Under the pieces are notes generated by a model. That model ran no database searches. It worked only from the letters and a program-made list of their open reading frames with translations, and was not told the DNA's origin. This document shows, in pieces, positions 1 to 12,000 of a DNA stretch of 64,000 nt. This DNA is from Dolomedes plantarius (taxonomy: Eukaryota; Arthropoda; Arachnida; Araneae; Dolomedidae). Location: NCBI GenBank assembly GCA_907164885.2, contig OU015494.1:2965268-3029267 (forward strand), given 5' to 3'. The translations under genes and the position numbers were made by a program. Positions within the stretch are counted from its first letter, which is position 1; every line of letters starts with the position of its first letter.

Positions 1-225
1 ACATTTCTTTACCACCATTGCCGCTCTTGGTTCAATTTTATGTTGAATAACTTGATAGCAACTAGGAAAGCCCATAACCTCATGCCTTTCCCCTTTCTTT
101 ACATACAGTTCATTTACTGATATTATATCATAGTCCATATTACTTGTAAACTCTCTAACAGTGTTAATTGAATTTCTAAAATTTAAATGAAGACACTTAA
201 ACAAAATACAATGAGCACTAGCCAT
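1..225 (-). CDS. LINE ORF2, N-terminal endonuclease start (partial)
   Basis: The frame opens with ATG at 225-223 and stays open for 75 codons to the window edge. Around residues 34-60 it reads DIISVNELYVKKGE and then MGFPSCYQV, followed by PRAAMVVK. This is the usual beginning of the exonuclease-endonuclease-phosphatase domain that nicks the target DNA in R1/Jockey-type LINEs; the asparagine-glutamate pair in VNE is the expected metal-binding position. The ATG lies 8 bases inside the end of ORF1 (stop at 220-218), the compact ORF1/ORF2 overlap often seen in these elements. The reverse transcriptase would lie beyond the left edge. No lesion is visible in this short part. Confidence 0.7.
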   Translation of the reverse strand, partial: MASAHCILFKCLHLNFRNSINTVREFTSNMDYDIISVNELYVKKGERHEVMGFPSCYQVIQHKIEPRAAMVVKKC

Positions 226-1347
226 AATCAGTTCTACTGGAAATTCTTCCCACTTCCGCGCTATAACACTTGCACGACTTATCTGTGGGATTGTGTTTCG
301 TATCAACTTTTACAATATTTTTACTATTTAAGTATTTGCAATTAACGCACTCTAATTCCATCGTACATTCTCCCTCATGATCTTTCTGCCACACCCTCTA
401 CATATTTTTTCATTTCTACAATATCTCGCAATATGACCAATACGGAAACATTTATAGCAAAATTTTGGCCTGATATATTCCCTCAAACCATACCTTCTCC
501 ATCCAATCTTTATTTTCTTTTCTTTCATTAATTTTTTGAAAGCTTGACCATTTAACTCTATTACAATGTTCTGTCCTTCACTCACTTTAAATTTTGTAAT
601 TATTTGTACTTCACCTTCTTATAGCTCTTCATTCTGCTCAATCATTGTCTCCCTTAACTCATCTGTCCCAATGTCCTCCATAACTCCATATATTACTACT
701 TGTGGCCTTCTTTTTCTAGGCTTGTCTATTTTATAATTCTGCGCTAACTTATCAGTAGATTTAATTTCTTCCAAAATCTTGTCTAATTCTTCCTCATTCT
801 TAGTGCCTATCAGCATCCCACCTTTTCCTATTTTCCTAAATGTATCGATTCCAACCTGAATCTTTGCAGGATTAATTTCCCTTTGTATATCCATTCTAGT
901 AATCTCAGAATCATGCTCCTCTTTAGGTACTACTGTAATAACATGCACACCTCCCCCCTGCTTCGTTCTTGATCTAGATCTACTTCTTGTTCTTTCTTTT
1001 GCAGTAATTTCTGCATATGTCCCTCCAATTTCATGTTGCCTTTTTTCGTATGCTCTAAGCATTCCCCTGAGGTATTGTGTGTGCCCCTGTTGTTTTTTAA
1101 ATATGTCAAAAATAGTACTAACATCTTCTAATATTTTATCTCTTTCTATTTTGGTTGCTTTCGATGTCAAATTTTTTTGCACTCTCTCATAGCATTCCTT
1201 CGCTACTTGTTCATTGTGCCTATATGCTTTGTCATATTCCTTTTTATCAGCTTCAACATTTAATTCTTGTATCACTACATCACCCTCCTTTTCTACCTTA
1301 TTGGCAGTGGACCTAGTGACCCTTCTGCTTTCATCAGCCTTGGACAT
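218..1347 (-). pseudogene. LINE ORF1 (gag-like, zinc knuckle), broken
   Basis: ORF1 proteins of R1-like LINEs bind the element RNA. This frame starts at ATG 1347-1345 with a lysine/glutamate-rich, probably coiled-coil N-terminus, an RS-rich stretch near residue 121 (RSRSRSR), and a folded part ending around VVIYGV near residue 223. A TAA at 621-619 interrupts it; the same frame then continues to 585-352 and contains a CCHC knuckle (C-x2-C-x4-H-x4-C, CYKCFRIGHIARYC) and the start of a second one (CRGCGRK). A single-base frameshift near 379-390 moves the last part to another frame, where a further cysteine cluster (CVNCKY, then SCKCYSAE) runs to a TAG at 220-218. With one stop and one frameshift it cannot make a full protein. 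Confidence 0.7.
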
Positions 1348-1911
1348 TTTACTTAACTAAATGCAAATTGTTACAAATGTATACAAAGATAAAATAAATA
1401 TTCTTATATGCACTGTGCAGATATCACATCAGCTATTATTACATAAACAAAAACTCAAAGCAAAATAATAATAATAATAAAGCCTACCTTGGCTATTAAT
1501 ACTTCATAAATCCAGCTGTTGTACAACGCACCCAGTAATCACCACTGTTTTCAGTTTACGGCTCATTCCAAATCACGTCCTTTGCTTGACCTCCACACAC
1601 ATCTGCTGTCGTACGGAAACAATCCAACTTGCCTGCCGATAAGGGCTGGCCTGTCTGCCACAGCTGTTCGCCAAGCTCCGCAGCCCGCTAGGCCTACTCC
1701 GTTCAATATTTCAATATTCAACTTTTCGAAGAAATACTTGAATTTTTCTCAATAAAACATATACCGTAATAATTCTGTCACCCTAACCAATGTAAATATC
1801 CACAAAAAATTGTTAATTGTATCACTTTTTCACAAAACAAACACTTAGAAACGAGAGCCAGCGATATCCGACCTACTCGTACAAAGTCAGCATTGCCACT
1901 CCCTTTTCGCA
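1348..1911 (-). other. LINE 5' untranslated leader
   Basis: This stretch lies between the ORF1 start and the (TA)n array. It has no convincing frame on the minus strand. The 78-codon + strand frame at 1519-1755 is antisense to the leader and has no recognisable family. The internal promoter expected in such leaders cannot be pointed out by eye. Confidence 0.45.
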
Positions 1912-1912
1912 G

Positions 1913-1944
<32 letters not shown>

Positions 1945-1953
1945 ATAAATGTG
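1913..1953. repeat. (TA)14 followed by GTGAATAAATGTG
   Basis: Fourteen TA units run from 1913 to 1940 and are followed by GTGAATAAATGTG. The array touches the 5' end of the LINE. The same combination recurs at 2138-2192. Confidence 0.9.
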
Positions 1954-2134
1954 TCAGTTATAGTAATGACTTTTTAACATAATTACTTATCTAAGACCAT
2001 CCATGGTCTTTAACTGAGAGTTCTCACCCTTGAAATTTGCTTATTACTTATTGCTAAAGACTTAAGGAAGAGAATTTTGATACTTACCTAACAGAGTAAA
2101 CTGTGATTTTTTTTTAATAAATGCAAAATTTTGA

Positions 2135-2137
<3 letters not shown>

Positions 2138-2183
<46 letters not shown>

Positions 2184-2192
2184 ATAAATGTG
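2138..2192. repeat. (TA)21 followed by GTGAATAAATGTG
   Basis: Twenty-one TA units are followed by the same 13 bases seen after the first array 225 bp upstream, so this is a local duplication of array plus flank. The 184 bases in between hold no gene. Confidence 0.9.
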
Positions 2193-2874
2193 AAATTTTA
2201 TATATTGTAATTTCTTTTTTGTGAAATTTCGATATTTTTTATGCAAAATTTATGTACCCCTAACCATATGGCATGCCTCTAGGCAGTGTCCTGATTGGTT
2301 TTTTGTTTGGTTCTGCTGTTAATTGAATGAATCTATAATTTTTGCACACCAGTATACATTTCTCAAGCTGGGGAATGTCAAGGCACCCCCAGCTTGAAAA
2401 GTACAAACTGAAAGAGTTACTCATTTATTATTACCATTACAAAGTTTCGTGTTCACTTTATTTTTCCTGAGTTTGTGGTGGTTGAGAAGTGCTGATATAT
2501 GTTGTTGAAAGGCTTTTCAATAGCATTGAATTTCTCTTCCATTCAGAGGTGAGGAGATTTGAAATCCTGTGGTAGAAGTTTAAAAGGCACTTTCTCTATT
2601 TGTGAATGACTTTTGATATCATTGGAAGGTGACACTGTCTTCATTAGTGTAATGTAAAAATTTCTATTTTTTTTAAAAAGAAGGCATGGATTATGCTAAT
2701 ATTTTCGATATATTAGAGGTTTATGCATATATCTGTGTGGCAGTCAATGAGCCATTATGAAAAGTTCTTATTTTGTAGAATTAGCTTACAGTTCCTAGTA
2801 AATATAAGTATGATATATAAAGTAAAATGAAAGCCTAATTTTTTTATGTAGTGTTTCTTATTTTTCTTTTATAG
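2193..2874 (+). other. Intron sequence before the first visible kinase exon
   Basis: AT-rich sequence without a frame or recognisable repeat. It ends in a T-rich tract and ATAG at 2871-2874, the splice acceptor for the exon at 2875. Confidence 0.6.
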
Positions 2875-3042
2875 ACAATGGGACTTGGACACAACTATGG
2901 CTTATCACAGATTATCATGAAAATGGATCTCTTTATGACTACCTCAATAAAACCACTGTAGATACTGCTGGAATGTGCAAAATGGCTTATTCTATTGCTA
3001 ATGGTTTGGCTCATTTGCATATGGAGATTCTGGGTACTCAAG
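2875..3042 (+). CDS. babo: babo exon: kinase hinge and alpha-D/alpha-E
   Basis: The acceptor ATAG ends at 2874 and the donor GTAAAT starts at 3043. The exon begins with the last two bases of an aspartate codon and ends with the first base of a glycine codon. Its 56 residues hold beta strand 5, the hinge ([12 protein letters not shown]) and the helix before the catalytic loop (GLAHLHMEI). An open frame continues 180 bases into the intron, but this is intron read-through: the next exon resumes the family sequence exactly at the phase left here. Confidence 0.95.
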
Positions 3043-6000
3043 GTAAATTGACTTTAATTTCTTTCATTCATCTTGAAAATAAAAATATGCAAAACAGTTG
3101 TGTATGTGAATTTGTTTACTGTATTTTCATTTATTTGATATATTATGGTAGTTTTATTTATCTCATTGCCATCAAATCATTGCCAAAGGTTATCAAAGTG
3201 AGATTTCAGCGTTTGCTGTAAGAGTCACCCATTAAGGAATTTTCTTTTATGAAAGGAAACAGTTTATATCTAATAAGCTATCATTCTCCGCAACTGTTAA
3301 AAAAATTTTGTTGTTGGAGTTTGTTAGACCATGTCATGCTTTTCTTGTCATGTTGAAAAGTCTCCATTTATTTTTTATATGTTTTTATTATTGCATGTAC
3401 TGTTTTAATTGGTCTGTTAGCAATTTCATAAAGTATCTTTCAATCTTTAAGAAAAATAATCAACTTCATTTCCTCCTAGGCAACCAATTGAAAAAAACAT
3501 GTTTTAAATCCCATTTAGCTTTTTATCTCTTTTTTGAAGAGTTAAGTTTGTTTGTATTACTTTCATGCAGGATATATTGCATCGCGGCATTAAAAGGGAC
3601 ACAAATTAAAAAAATGGCAATTTTGAGGTTATGTCATTGAAAAATATGTATGAAGCACAAAAAGTGACACATCTATACATAGGTCTAGCGTGCTTCTAAC
3701 TTCTTTTTTTTTGGGGGGGGGGGGGGCACAAATTGAATTAAGTTAGGGATCTTCTCAGTGCTTTGACTGCCAGGTAGTCCTTAAAATATGAAAGATTATG
3801 TTTTTTAATTCAATAACAACAGAATTGATGTTTGAGTAGTATTCAAAAGTTATACAATGAGAAAAATATAATATAAATAAAATGAGAAAAAAAATAGCAA
3901 CAAATTTTTGTTATGGATCATATTATTGTTAAAAACTATGCTAAGACTAAAGATATAATTGGAATCTTCAGTTTCACAGTTTGAAAAAGTGGGAAAAAAC
4001 TAACTTTCTTGAAAGTTTTCTGTAATTTTCCAATTTTAACTGAACTTCTATTAATGTTTTAATTTATTTCAAGTTGGGGGGGGGGGAATGTGCCCCTCCA
4101 ATGCTACACCTATGCATTTATATCTCCCAATTGTATCAGTTTTAATATAATGCTAGTTCAAGCTGTATAGTATTCTTAAGGTTGATTTTTCTCAAATGCC
4201 GCATTTTTTAGTTGTGTCACACCTATGCATTTATATCTCCCAATTGTATCAGTTTAAATATAACGCTAGTTCAAGCTGTATAGTATTCTTAAGGTTGATT
4301 TTTCTCAAATGCCGCATTTTTTAGTTGTGTCATTTTTCTTGCCTGGGCATGATGTAGCATAACACTCTAATGGTACACTGGTTTGAGATGAAATAGATGG
4401 TACGGTTGGGTCAGATCCAGCCCAATGTCTTTTTGATGAGGTTTTTGGTAGAAATAAGTACACAATAAGCGTTTTGTAGTATAATACCATTTATTGATAA
4501 TATTTTACATGAAATAAGAACCTTTTTGTAGAAAAAAGACCAATGAATTGTAATTTTGCTAAACAAAGAAAATCGCTCTGGCATTTACAAAGAATGTTGT
4601 ATATATTAGGTCTAATATGTAATTTAGTCTTGTACCTAGTTTTAGAAGTTACTGAACCATATTTCCAAGCACAAAAATGTAAAAAATAATATATACTGAT
4701 ATTTTTGTCCTTCAAAATCAAAATTTAAAAAATTAAAAATCTAAAATTTTAAAAAATGACTAGTGATCATGAATAACGTTTTTCAACAAAGACACTCATA
4801 TTTACTGCAAACTTATAACTGCAAATGCTCCAACACCTGTTGCAAGACTGCCTGGTAGGGTTTCTTGTCAACTCGATCTCTTGCAATGAGAAGGGAAAGT
4901 ATGGGAAGGAGAAAACACACCCCTGGGTCTGATCTGATCCTCATCGTACCGTTAGAGGATTAACAGTGCACAGCACTTATCATGTATTTTTAATTTTTAA
5001 ATGTGCTGAAAGGATTTTTTCCTTAATTATGGATTCAGAAACTCAAACTGCCTTTTACCATTAGTGATAAAATCTTATGAAAGAATAAAAGCACTTATTT
5101 ATAATCTTGTTAATTTTGATTATGGACATGTTAAGTTTGTTAATATGAATCCCTTCTGAGAGATTACTCTATGGTAAGAATATTAAAACTGTTACCTCAG
5201 ATATGTAACTATACATAATCTGGTACCTTTTCATGTGCAGAGTCCTGTATAGCTTATTATGAAAACTAAAATCTTGTTTGGTATAAAAAAGTTTATTTAC
5301 TATGCTTTAGATATTATACACAGCAAAAACCATAATAGAAAAACAAAAGGTTAACATGACATCTAACATAGTAAGACCACACCATACATATAAGTCATGT
5401 TACATGTATAGAGAAAGAAAACATGATGGGAATGGCCACTTCCCCAACCAATCATCATGGTTTATGCCATATAGCGGTGTGCAGTTTATACATAATTAAT
5501 GAGTTTATGACTTACTTCTGAATGAATCAAGAGGGAATACCACTTCAGATTAATATTATGAACTGAAATGAAGTTACATTTTTATATTAGTGTACTTGAG
5601 AAATGTAGGTTTCCATGACCCCACAGGTGAGTGGAACATGTAATAGATTAACCCCTATTTCCAACAAAAAATATCCTAATTTGCTCATGCAAATTTCTGT
5701 GAAGATAATGTCCATTGGTGTGTTTGACTTTTTAGTGCTTCATCTATAGCAGTCTTTCTTAACCTTTTCAGAGATGTCGAATGCTGTTTTATTTGTGAAT
5801 TATTATCATTAATGTTTTTGTAATTCAACAAAACCTTAAAATTCATAATTAAAGAAAACATGTTATATTCTGTTAAAAAAAGTAGGTTGTTATATAGTGG
5901 TCAAAAGAATCAACATAAAAATCGATTGCTCTTAGTGAGCCCCAAAAGTAGTTTAAATGAGATCTATGTGTGTGACTGTTTTGACATATATGAGCAACAT

Positions 6001-9000
6001 CAAGTCTAATTTAGTATCTCATTTCCTCTATATATCAGTGAACCTTTTACGTGTCTTGAATGTTGAGAAGCCCAACTCGCATAGACAAATTTGAGAAAAG
6101 GCTGGATATTCTTCTTGAACAATTGTTTCTGAGTCTTTCCTTTTTATAGTATGACCTGTGGACCCTCACCTTGTAAAGTATGATGCAACCAAATGGATTT
6201 CATATCCAATCCTGCAATTCTGTATTGAAAGATGGAAAGTAGTCCTCTAATAATGTCAAATATTCTGGAATAACTTCATTGCAATTATCATTTTCAAGTG
6301 AATCCAGCATATCCAATGTGATTTTTTAAAATTAAATGTGGACAATATGTCTATAGATGTTCAAATACTTTTATTTTTTCCTTGTAAATTGTATTTAAAT
6401 TTATTTGAAAAAATTTTAAGTTGGCTGTGTTTAAATATTTAAAAATATCAGCTAAATATGCCAGTTTTCAGATATATTCCAAAAAAAGTCACTACTTTCA
6501 TTTTTGAAAAAAGCCAATAATTAATTTTTAGTTCCCAAATCTGACTCAGTTCTTTACCCCTAGATAACTATCTTACTTCACTTTGTCAAATGAAACATTC
6601 ATGCTGAGCTTCCATAAACATTCAAAGTTGTTTTTAAAGACATGTTTCCAAAGGTCTTAACTTGATGTAATTTACTATATTCATAATTTCATCTAATATG
6701 GATTTTAATGATTTTAGGAATGTTTTTGAAACTAGGGATTCTCTATGCAAAAAAAAATAGTGCAGGGTGTGATATTTAGGTTTTTTGTGTTTGCAAGGGT
6801 AATAAATCCTTTAATATCGCCTACCATTGATGGAGCACCGCCTGTACGGGTTCCTACATATAGCTCCCATGATATTTAAAATTTTTCTAAATTTGATGTA
6901 ATTGAATTTTAAAAATGTTGTCAGATTGTTTGTGCAGCAAGTTCTCTGCAGAATAAATATTAATTCTCTGTTGCGTTTTGAATTAAAAGACAAAGGAATG
7001 CTAGTAAATGAGCTTTACTGCCAATATCATTAGGTTTGCCAATTTGTAAAGCTAAGAATTGTTTGAAAATTAACCAATAAACGTTTGAAAAGTTTATCGG
7101 TAACTTTTCTCAATATTATTTGACATGTATTTGATCCCTTATGGTATTGTATCGTCAAAGAGAGGAATTTTCATTATTTCTTTTTTTTTATCACTGCCAA
7201 ATTGCTATTTTGAAAAATTCCAGCAATATAAGAGACTTTGCTATAGTATACAGTTTTAACTTGAAAGCAATTAATTCTGATATATATGAGGAAATCCTTA
7301 TATCCTTATATGAGGAAATCTGAGCGTAATCTGAAATTTTGAGACTTTTTTCAAATTGGCTTCATTGTTTTGCATTAATCTTTTGAAATAATCTATTTTT
7401 TTAAGAAAGATGAGCGGGCTTCATAGTAAAGTGTCGTTTTAACTTTGCAGGAGCCATTGCACTATTGGACAGTTTTTCACCACTTACAATACATTGCATA
7501 ATATGGCATCCTCTTTCACCTGTCCATTTGAATCCAAAACTTAAATATTGGTCTAAATATTATCGGTTAATTTTTCTTATTTTATTACATATTGTATGTC
7601 TCCCAATCCTGTATTACGTATTTTTATGTCAATGACACTGCTACTGCTTCCACTTGTACTTGTTGTTCCATTGTTATTTTGCCTAGAATCACATTTTCAT
7701 TTTAGAAATTATTCATTTTGGTGTATTACAATTATAAATTAAAAAAATTATTTAAAAATATTAACTGATGGTTCAAAGATTTGGATAAAATTGAAAATTA
7801 TTTGTTGAATAGGCTTCTTAATAGTAATAAATACATTTACTTATAAAGTAAAAGTAAGTGGTGTGATTTTAGAAAATTGGAATTTCATAATGCATAATTT
7901 TGATACTTCGGGTAACTTTTTGAACTAACTTTTGTATGTAATGTAAAAATAAAATTTATCAAATCACTTCAAAACTGTTTAGATCAAATCCTATGTCTAA
8001 CTGTGGCATAAAAAGGTAGGCTAGATTTTGTAGACAATGTTTTAAATTTTAAATAAAAATAAATGGCAAGGAATTTTGTGAAACACCTTGGACATATTCA
8101 CAGAAAGCTGGTTAAGAACCACTTACTAATAGGATAAAAAATTATTAACTAATACTTAATTTGGCCTATTTTACCTAGATGAACCCAACATAAAAAGCAG
8201 ATGATATAGGATATAGTTTACTTCGTAGAAATAAAATCCAAGGCTGCTTTAACCACCGAAAGTCTCATCATGTTGAATTCTTGGCTAGGTGTGCTTTTTT
8301 TTTTTTTTTTAGATTCAGAGCGCTGGAGGATATTAAGGAAGACATAAAATATATATTAATTTCTTCATGAAAAGTTCTAACCCAAAATTTCAAACATAAT
8401 ATAGTACTACATGAAAATGTTTATTGCTGTCACTTTGTTTGCTGCCTTTAATGTTATTTCCACTTTATTGCTAAAAAAGTGATTTTATAAATTGTTTTCC
8501 ATACTTCTATGTATATAAATCTAACATCATTTAGTAGGGTGGTGTTGATCATTATTTCTCTTGCTATAAAGATTTTTTTTTTAGTACCCCTCTTTTTGTT
8601 TGTTATTAACCTTTTAACTGTCAAGTTATTTTGATGATTTTGGTACGGAAAATGTCAATTCTTTTAATTGCAAAAATCAAATGATTAGGACAAAATAACG
8701 TACATAAGCTGCCATCTACTGAATAAAGCAAAAATTCACCTCCCAAGATATGGTATAGAATACTAATGCTGCCCTCTGTTGAATAAAGCCCAAATCAACT
8801 TGTCCCAAGGTACATTCAGATTTGACAATAAGATGCAAGGGGGAAAAAATCCACCCCAAGTGGGACTCAGGCAGGACATTTTGGAATGCAAGTGCCATGC
8901 CCAATACTACCTTCGGTATGACAGTTAAAAGGTTAGGTCTATTCTTCTTTAGGCATGTATTTACTTGTGTTTTTTTACCATAGGTAAGCCAGCCATTGCT

Positions 9001-12000
9001 CACAGAGACCTCAAAAGTAAAAATATACTTGTTAAAAATAAAGGATCCTGTGCTATAGCTGATTTGGGTTTAGCTGTACGATTTGACTCAGTTTCCAATT
9101 CAGTTGACATTCCCCCCAATCCAAGAGTTGGAACAAAGCGCTATTTAGCACCTGAAGTTTTGGATGAGACCATCAATACAAATCATTTTGATTCTTTCAA
9201 AAGGGCAGATATCTATGCCTTTGGACTTGTTCTGTGGGAAATAGGAAGAAGGTGTGATATTGGTGGTGAGTATGACATTAGTCTCAATTAACTAGTTTTC
9301 CTCATCAAACATTAATTTAATGTCAGTGGTCTTATGGTTTGTATATTTATGTATTAATAAAGCACTCAAAATTGATTGATATTTCAAGCAAAATCATCCC
9401 TTATCAAAAGCAATTTGTTTACTATTATTCCCTTGCATATCTGCATTTTCAGACCTGCAGTAATTGTTTGGTTATCAGTAAAATTTTTTAAAAATTCTGG
9501 GTGATTCCTTTTTGTTGATACCTGATGAATTAAGCATGTTGCTTGTTAATAAGTTTTATGGATGTGAAACAATTTTTCTCCAGTTTATTGAAGTTTGAAT
9601 GAAACTAAGTGCTTGTTGGCTGTCTGCAAAATCGTTTTATATGGGACTGTATTGTGCATGGTATACGTACAAAAGAGGATAATAATAATCTATTATCATC
9701 TGAATAAAGAACTGATATAAAACAGTTAATAAGAGAGTGCCCAAATCAAAGTGAGAATTTTGTATTAGGGGCAGGGGTTAAATACTCAGAGTTTTGCCAG
9801 TAGAGGACATTGTATATTACAAAGCAAAGCTGTTAACATTGGAAAATGTGAGTGTGCTGTTTACACGTGATTAAGCAAGGCAACTTTGTATAATTGTGAC
9901 ATGGATCTGTCTAAAGAGGCCCAGTGAGTGGTTATTCAGGAAGGTGTTAGTGAAGCCAAAATTGATCATTGTCTGTCACAATGTACAGAACTCAGATGGT
10001 ATAGTTAATTTTGTATGAGCATGTGGAATCCAAAACTGCCATGGACAAGATTTACTGCAGTGTCTCTTGCTGCGACTACTACATGTTTAGCCCATTTGAA
10101 AATCCTCTCAAGGGCCATTGGTGTTGCAGAGGTCTTGAATGTTTCTGGAAACAACCACCAACTTTCATCTCTTAGGGTATCCATACTGGATGGAACCAAC
10201 AAGGCGACTGTGTATATTGCTGATGTATCACTATTATTTCCTCTGTATTCATATATTCTAACCAATAAACCATTACAGAAAAATAAAACAAAAGTTTTAC
10301 CCTTATATTTTGGGATGAGTAATTCAAATTAAAGAAATATGTACATACTTATATCAGAAAAATATTTTTGTTTTGGCATTATGTGCAATGCAAATATGAG
10401 CATTAAAACCTAAATTGATTTTTTAATGAAATAGACAACAGTTAGTTAAAATAGAACTATACTGGAACAAAAATATCTGTAAAATATATGTCTTGTATTT
10501 TAAAAAATTCCATTTTATGAAGGTCAAATATAAAGCTGCATTCAGACTACGCTGACATGTTAACACATTAGCGTCAGGCGGTATGTGCACACTATGCTGA
10601 TGTGTCATGATGAATTCACGTCAGTTGTTTGGTTCTCACAAGGTGCATATCATTGCGAAATGGATAGGAGACTTTTAGATGCTTTAGATGAGGAAGAAGA
10701 GTATATTGCTGTGACAGTAGCTTGTATAGCTGCTCACCACTCAAGAAGAATATGGGTGCACCCTATAAATAGTAGTCAATTGATTTATTCTCGCTGATGA
10801 GGCTTTCACATTAAAAACATACTTGATGCATCTCTATAGCAAGAATTCCATAAAGAGCAATGAAGAAAAAAATTATAACTACAGACAATCGAGCACAACG
10901 CATAGTAGAAAATGCATTTTGCATATTAGCAGGAAGATGGAGAGTGTTTCTGAAACCCATAGAAACTCAACTGGAAACTTGTGATTATATAGTTTTTGCA
11001 GCATGCTGTCTTCATAACATGCTCAGAAGTTGTAAAAACAATTGCACCTTTTGAACAGCAAGTGCAAGTAAGAGAGGAAGAAATAAGAAGTTTTTGAAAT
11101 GTGGAAGCGATTTGTGGAAATCATGTTCATGAAACTGGACTAGTGAGGGAGAAGTTCAAAAAATACTTCTCAAAAAAATTTTCTCTGGAAGGGGCTGCAA
11201 ACTGTTCATGGCAATGGGAGAGTATTCATAAAGGCAGAATGGCCCATTAATATTTTTTGTAAAAAATTTTTATTACTGTTTTTTTATAAACAAATTTATC
11301 ATTTTTGTTGCTATAATTTTGAGTTATTAAAGAATGTAAATAAATAACTTGTACTGAAAATTTTTTTCTGCCTAGTATTCAAATAATTCAAATACTCTAC
11401 AAATAAGTAGGTAATTAACCGTCATCTGCCTATAATCTTTAATTGTAAGTACGATCAATCAAAAAAATATATAAATTTATAACTATACATAAACTAAGCT
11501 CATATAAATTATTTTTGTTATTTTAAAGATGGAAGTTTAAAAACAAGAGGGGACGAACACCAGTTTATATTTTATTGTTGCACACTCCAGTAGCCAACTG
11601 TTGCCGCTAATTCATAAAAATATAAAAAAAATTCTATGAAAAATTTAAATAAAATACTAAATTTATAAATGTAAATAATATAAGCACATATAAATTATTT
11701 TTGCTATCTAAAAGATGGAAATCAAAAACAAACCGAGGGGACAAACACCTGTATATATTGTTAAATCACCCCTTCCTCTTTGTTTACGTTTACAAGATCA
11801 GTAACCAACTTTACCGCCAGTTATTCAAGAAACCATATTTTATGCTATGACAATTTTAAGGAAAAACTGATTTTATAAACATGTTTTTAAAGTATCTGAA
11901 ATATTGGTTAAATCAACCAAATGTCCTAACTTTGCAATAAATGTAAATAGTACCTGATATTTCCGATTTCTTCCCATGCTGCATTGCATGCATATTTGTT

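Larger units (their letters stand above)
1..1911 (-). mobile_element. R1-like non-LTR retrotransposon (LINE), 5' part
   Basis: The minus strand carries, in order, an untranslated leader (about 1911 to 1348), a first reading frame with zinc knuckles (1347 to 218) and the start of a second frame with an apurinic-type endonuclease beginning (225 to 1). The overlap of the two frames, the CCHC knuckles and the endonuclease are typical of the R1/I/Jockey group of non-LTR elements; I favour R1-like from the shape of ORF1. The 5' end lies against a (TA)n array at 1913. The 3' half lies outside the window. The copy is inactive because ORF1 has a nonsense codon and a frameshift. It sits in an intron, or upstream, of the receptor kinase gene and in opposite orientation to it. 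Confidence 0.75.

Noticed and set aside
2973..3221. Extension of the first kinase exon as an open frame into the intron
   Set aside because: The GTAAAT donor at 3043 and the exact phase match with the exon at 8984 show that the frame beyond 3042 is intron.
3308..3640. 110-codon plus-strand frame in intron 1
   Set aside because: It is hydrophobic and phenylalanine-rich, as expected from T-rich DNA, with no support from family or composition.
10005..10332. Overlapping open frames on both strands (86 and 105 codons) in intron 2
   Set aside because: The two frames are antisense to each other, neither shows a family motif, and the codon content does not favour one of them.
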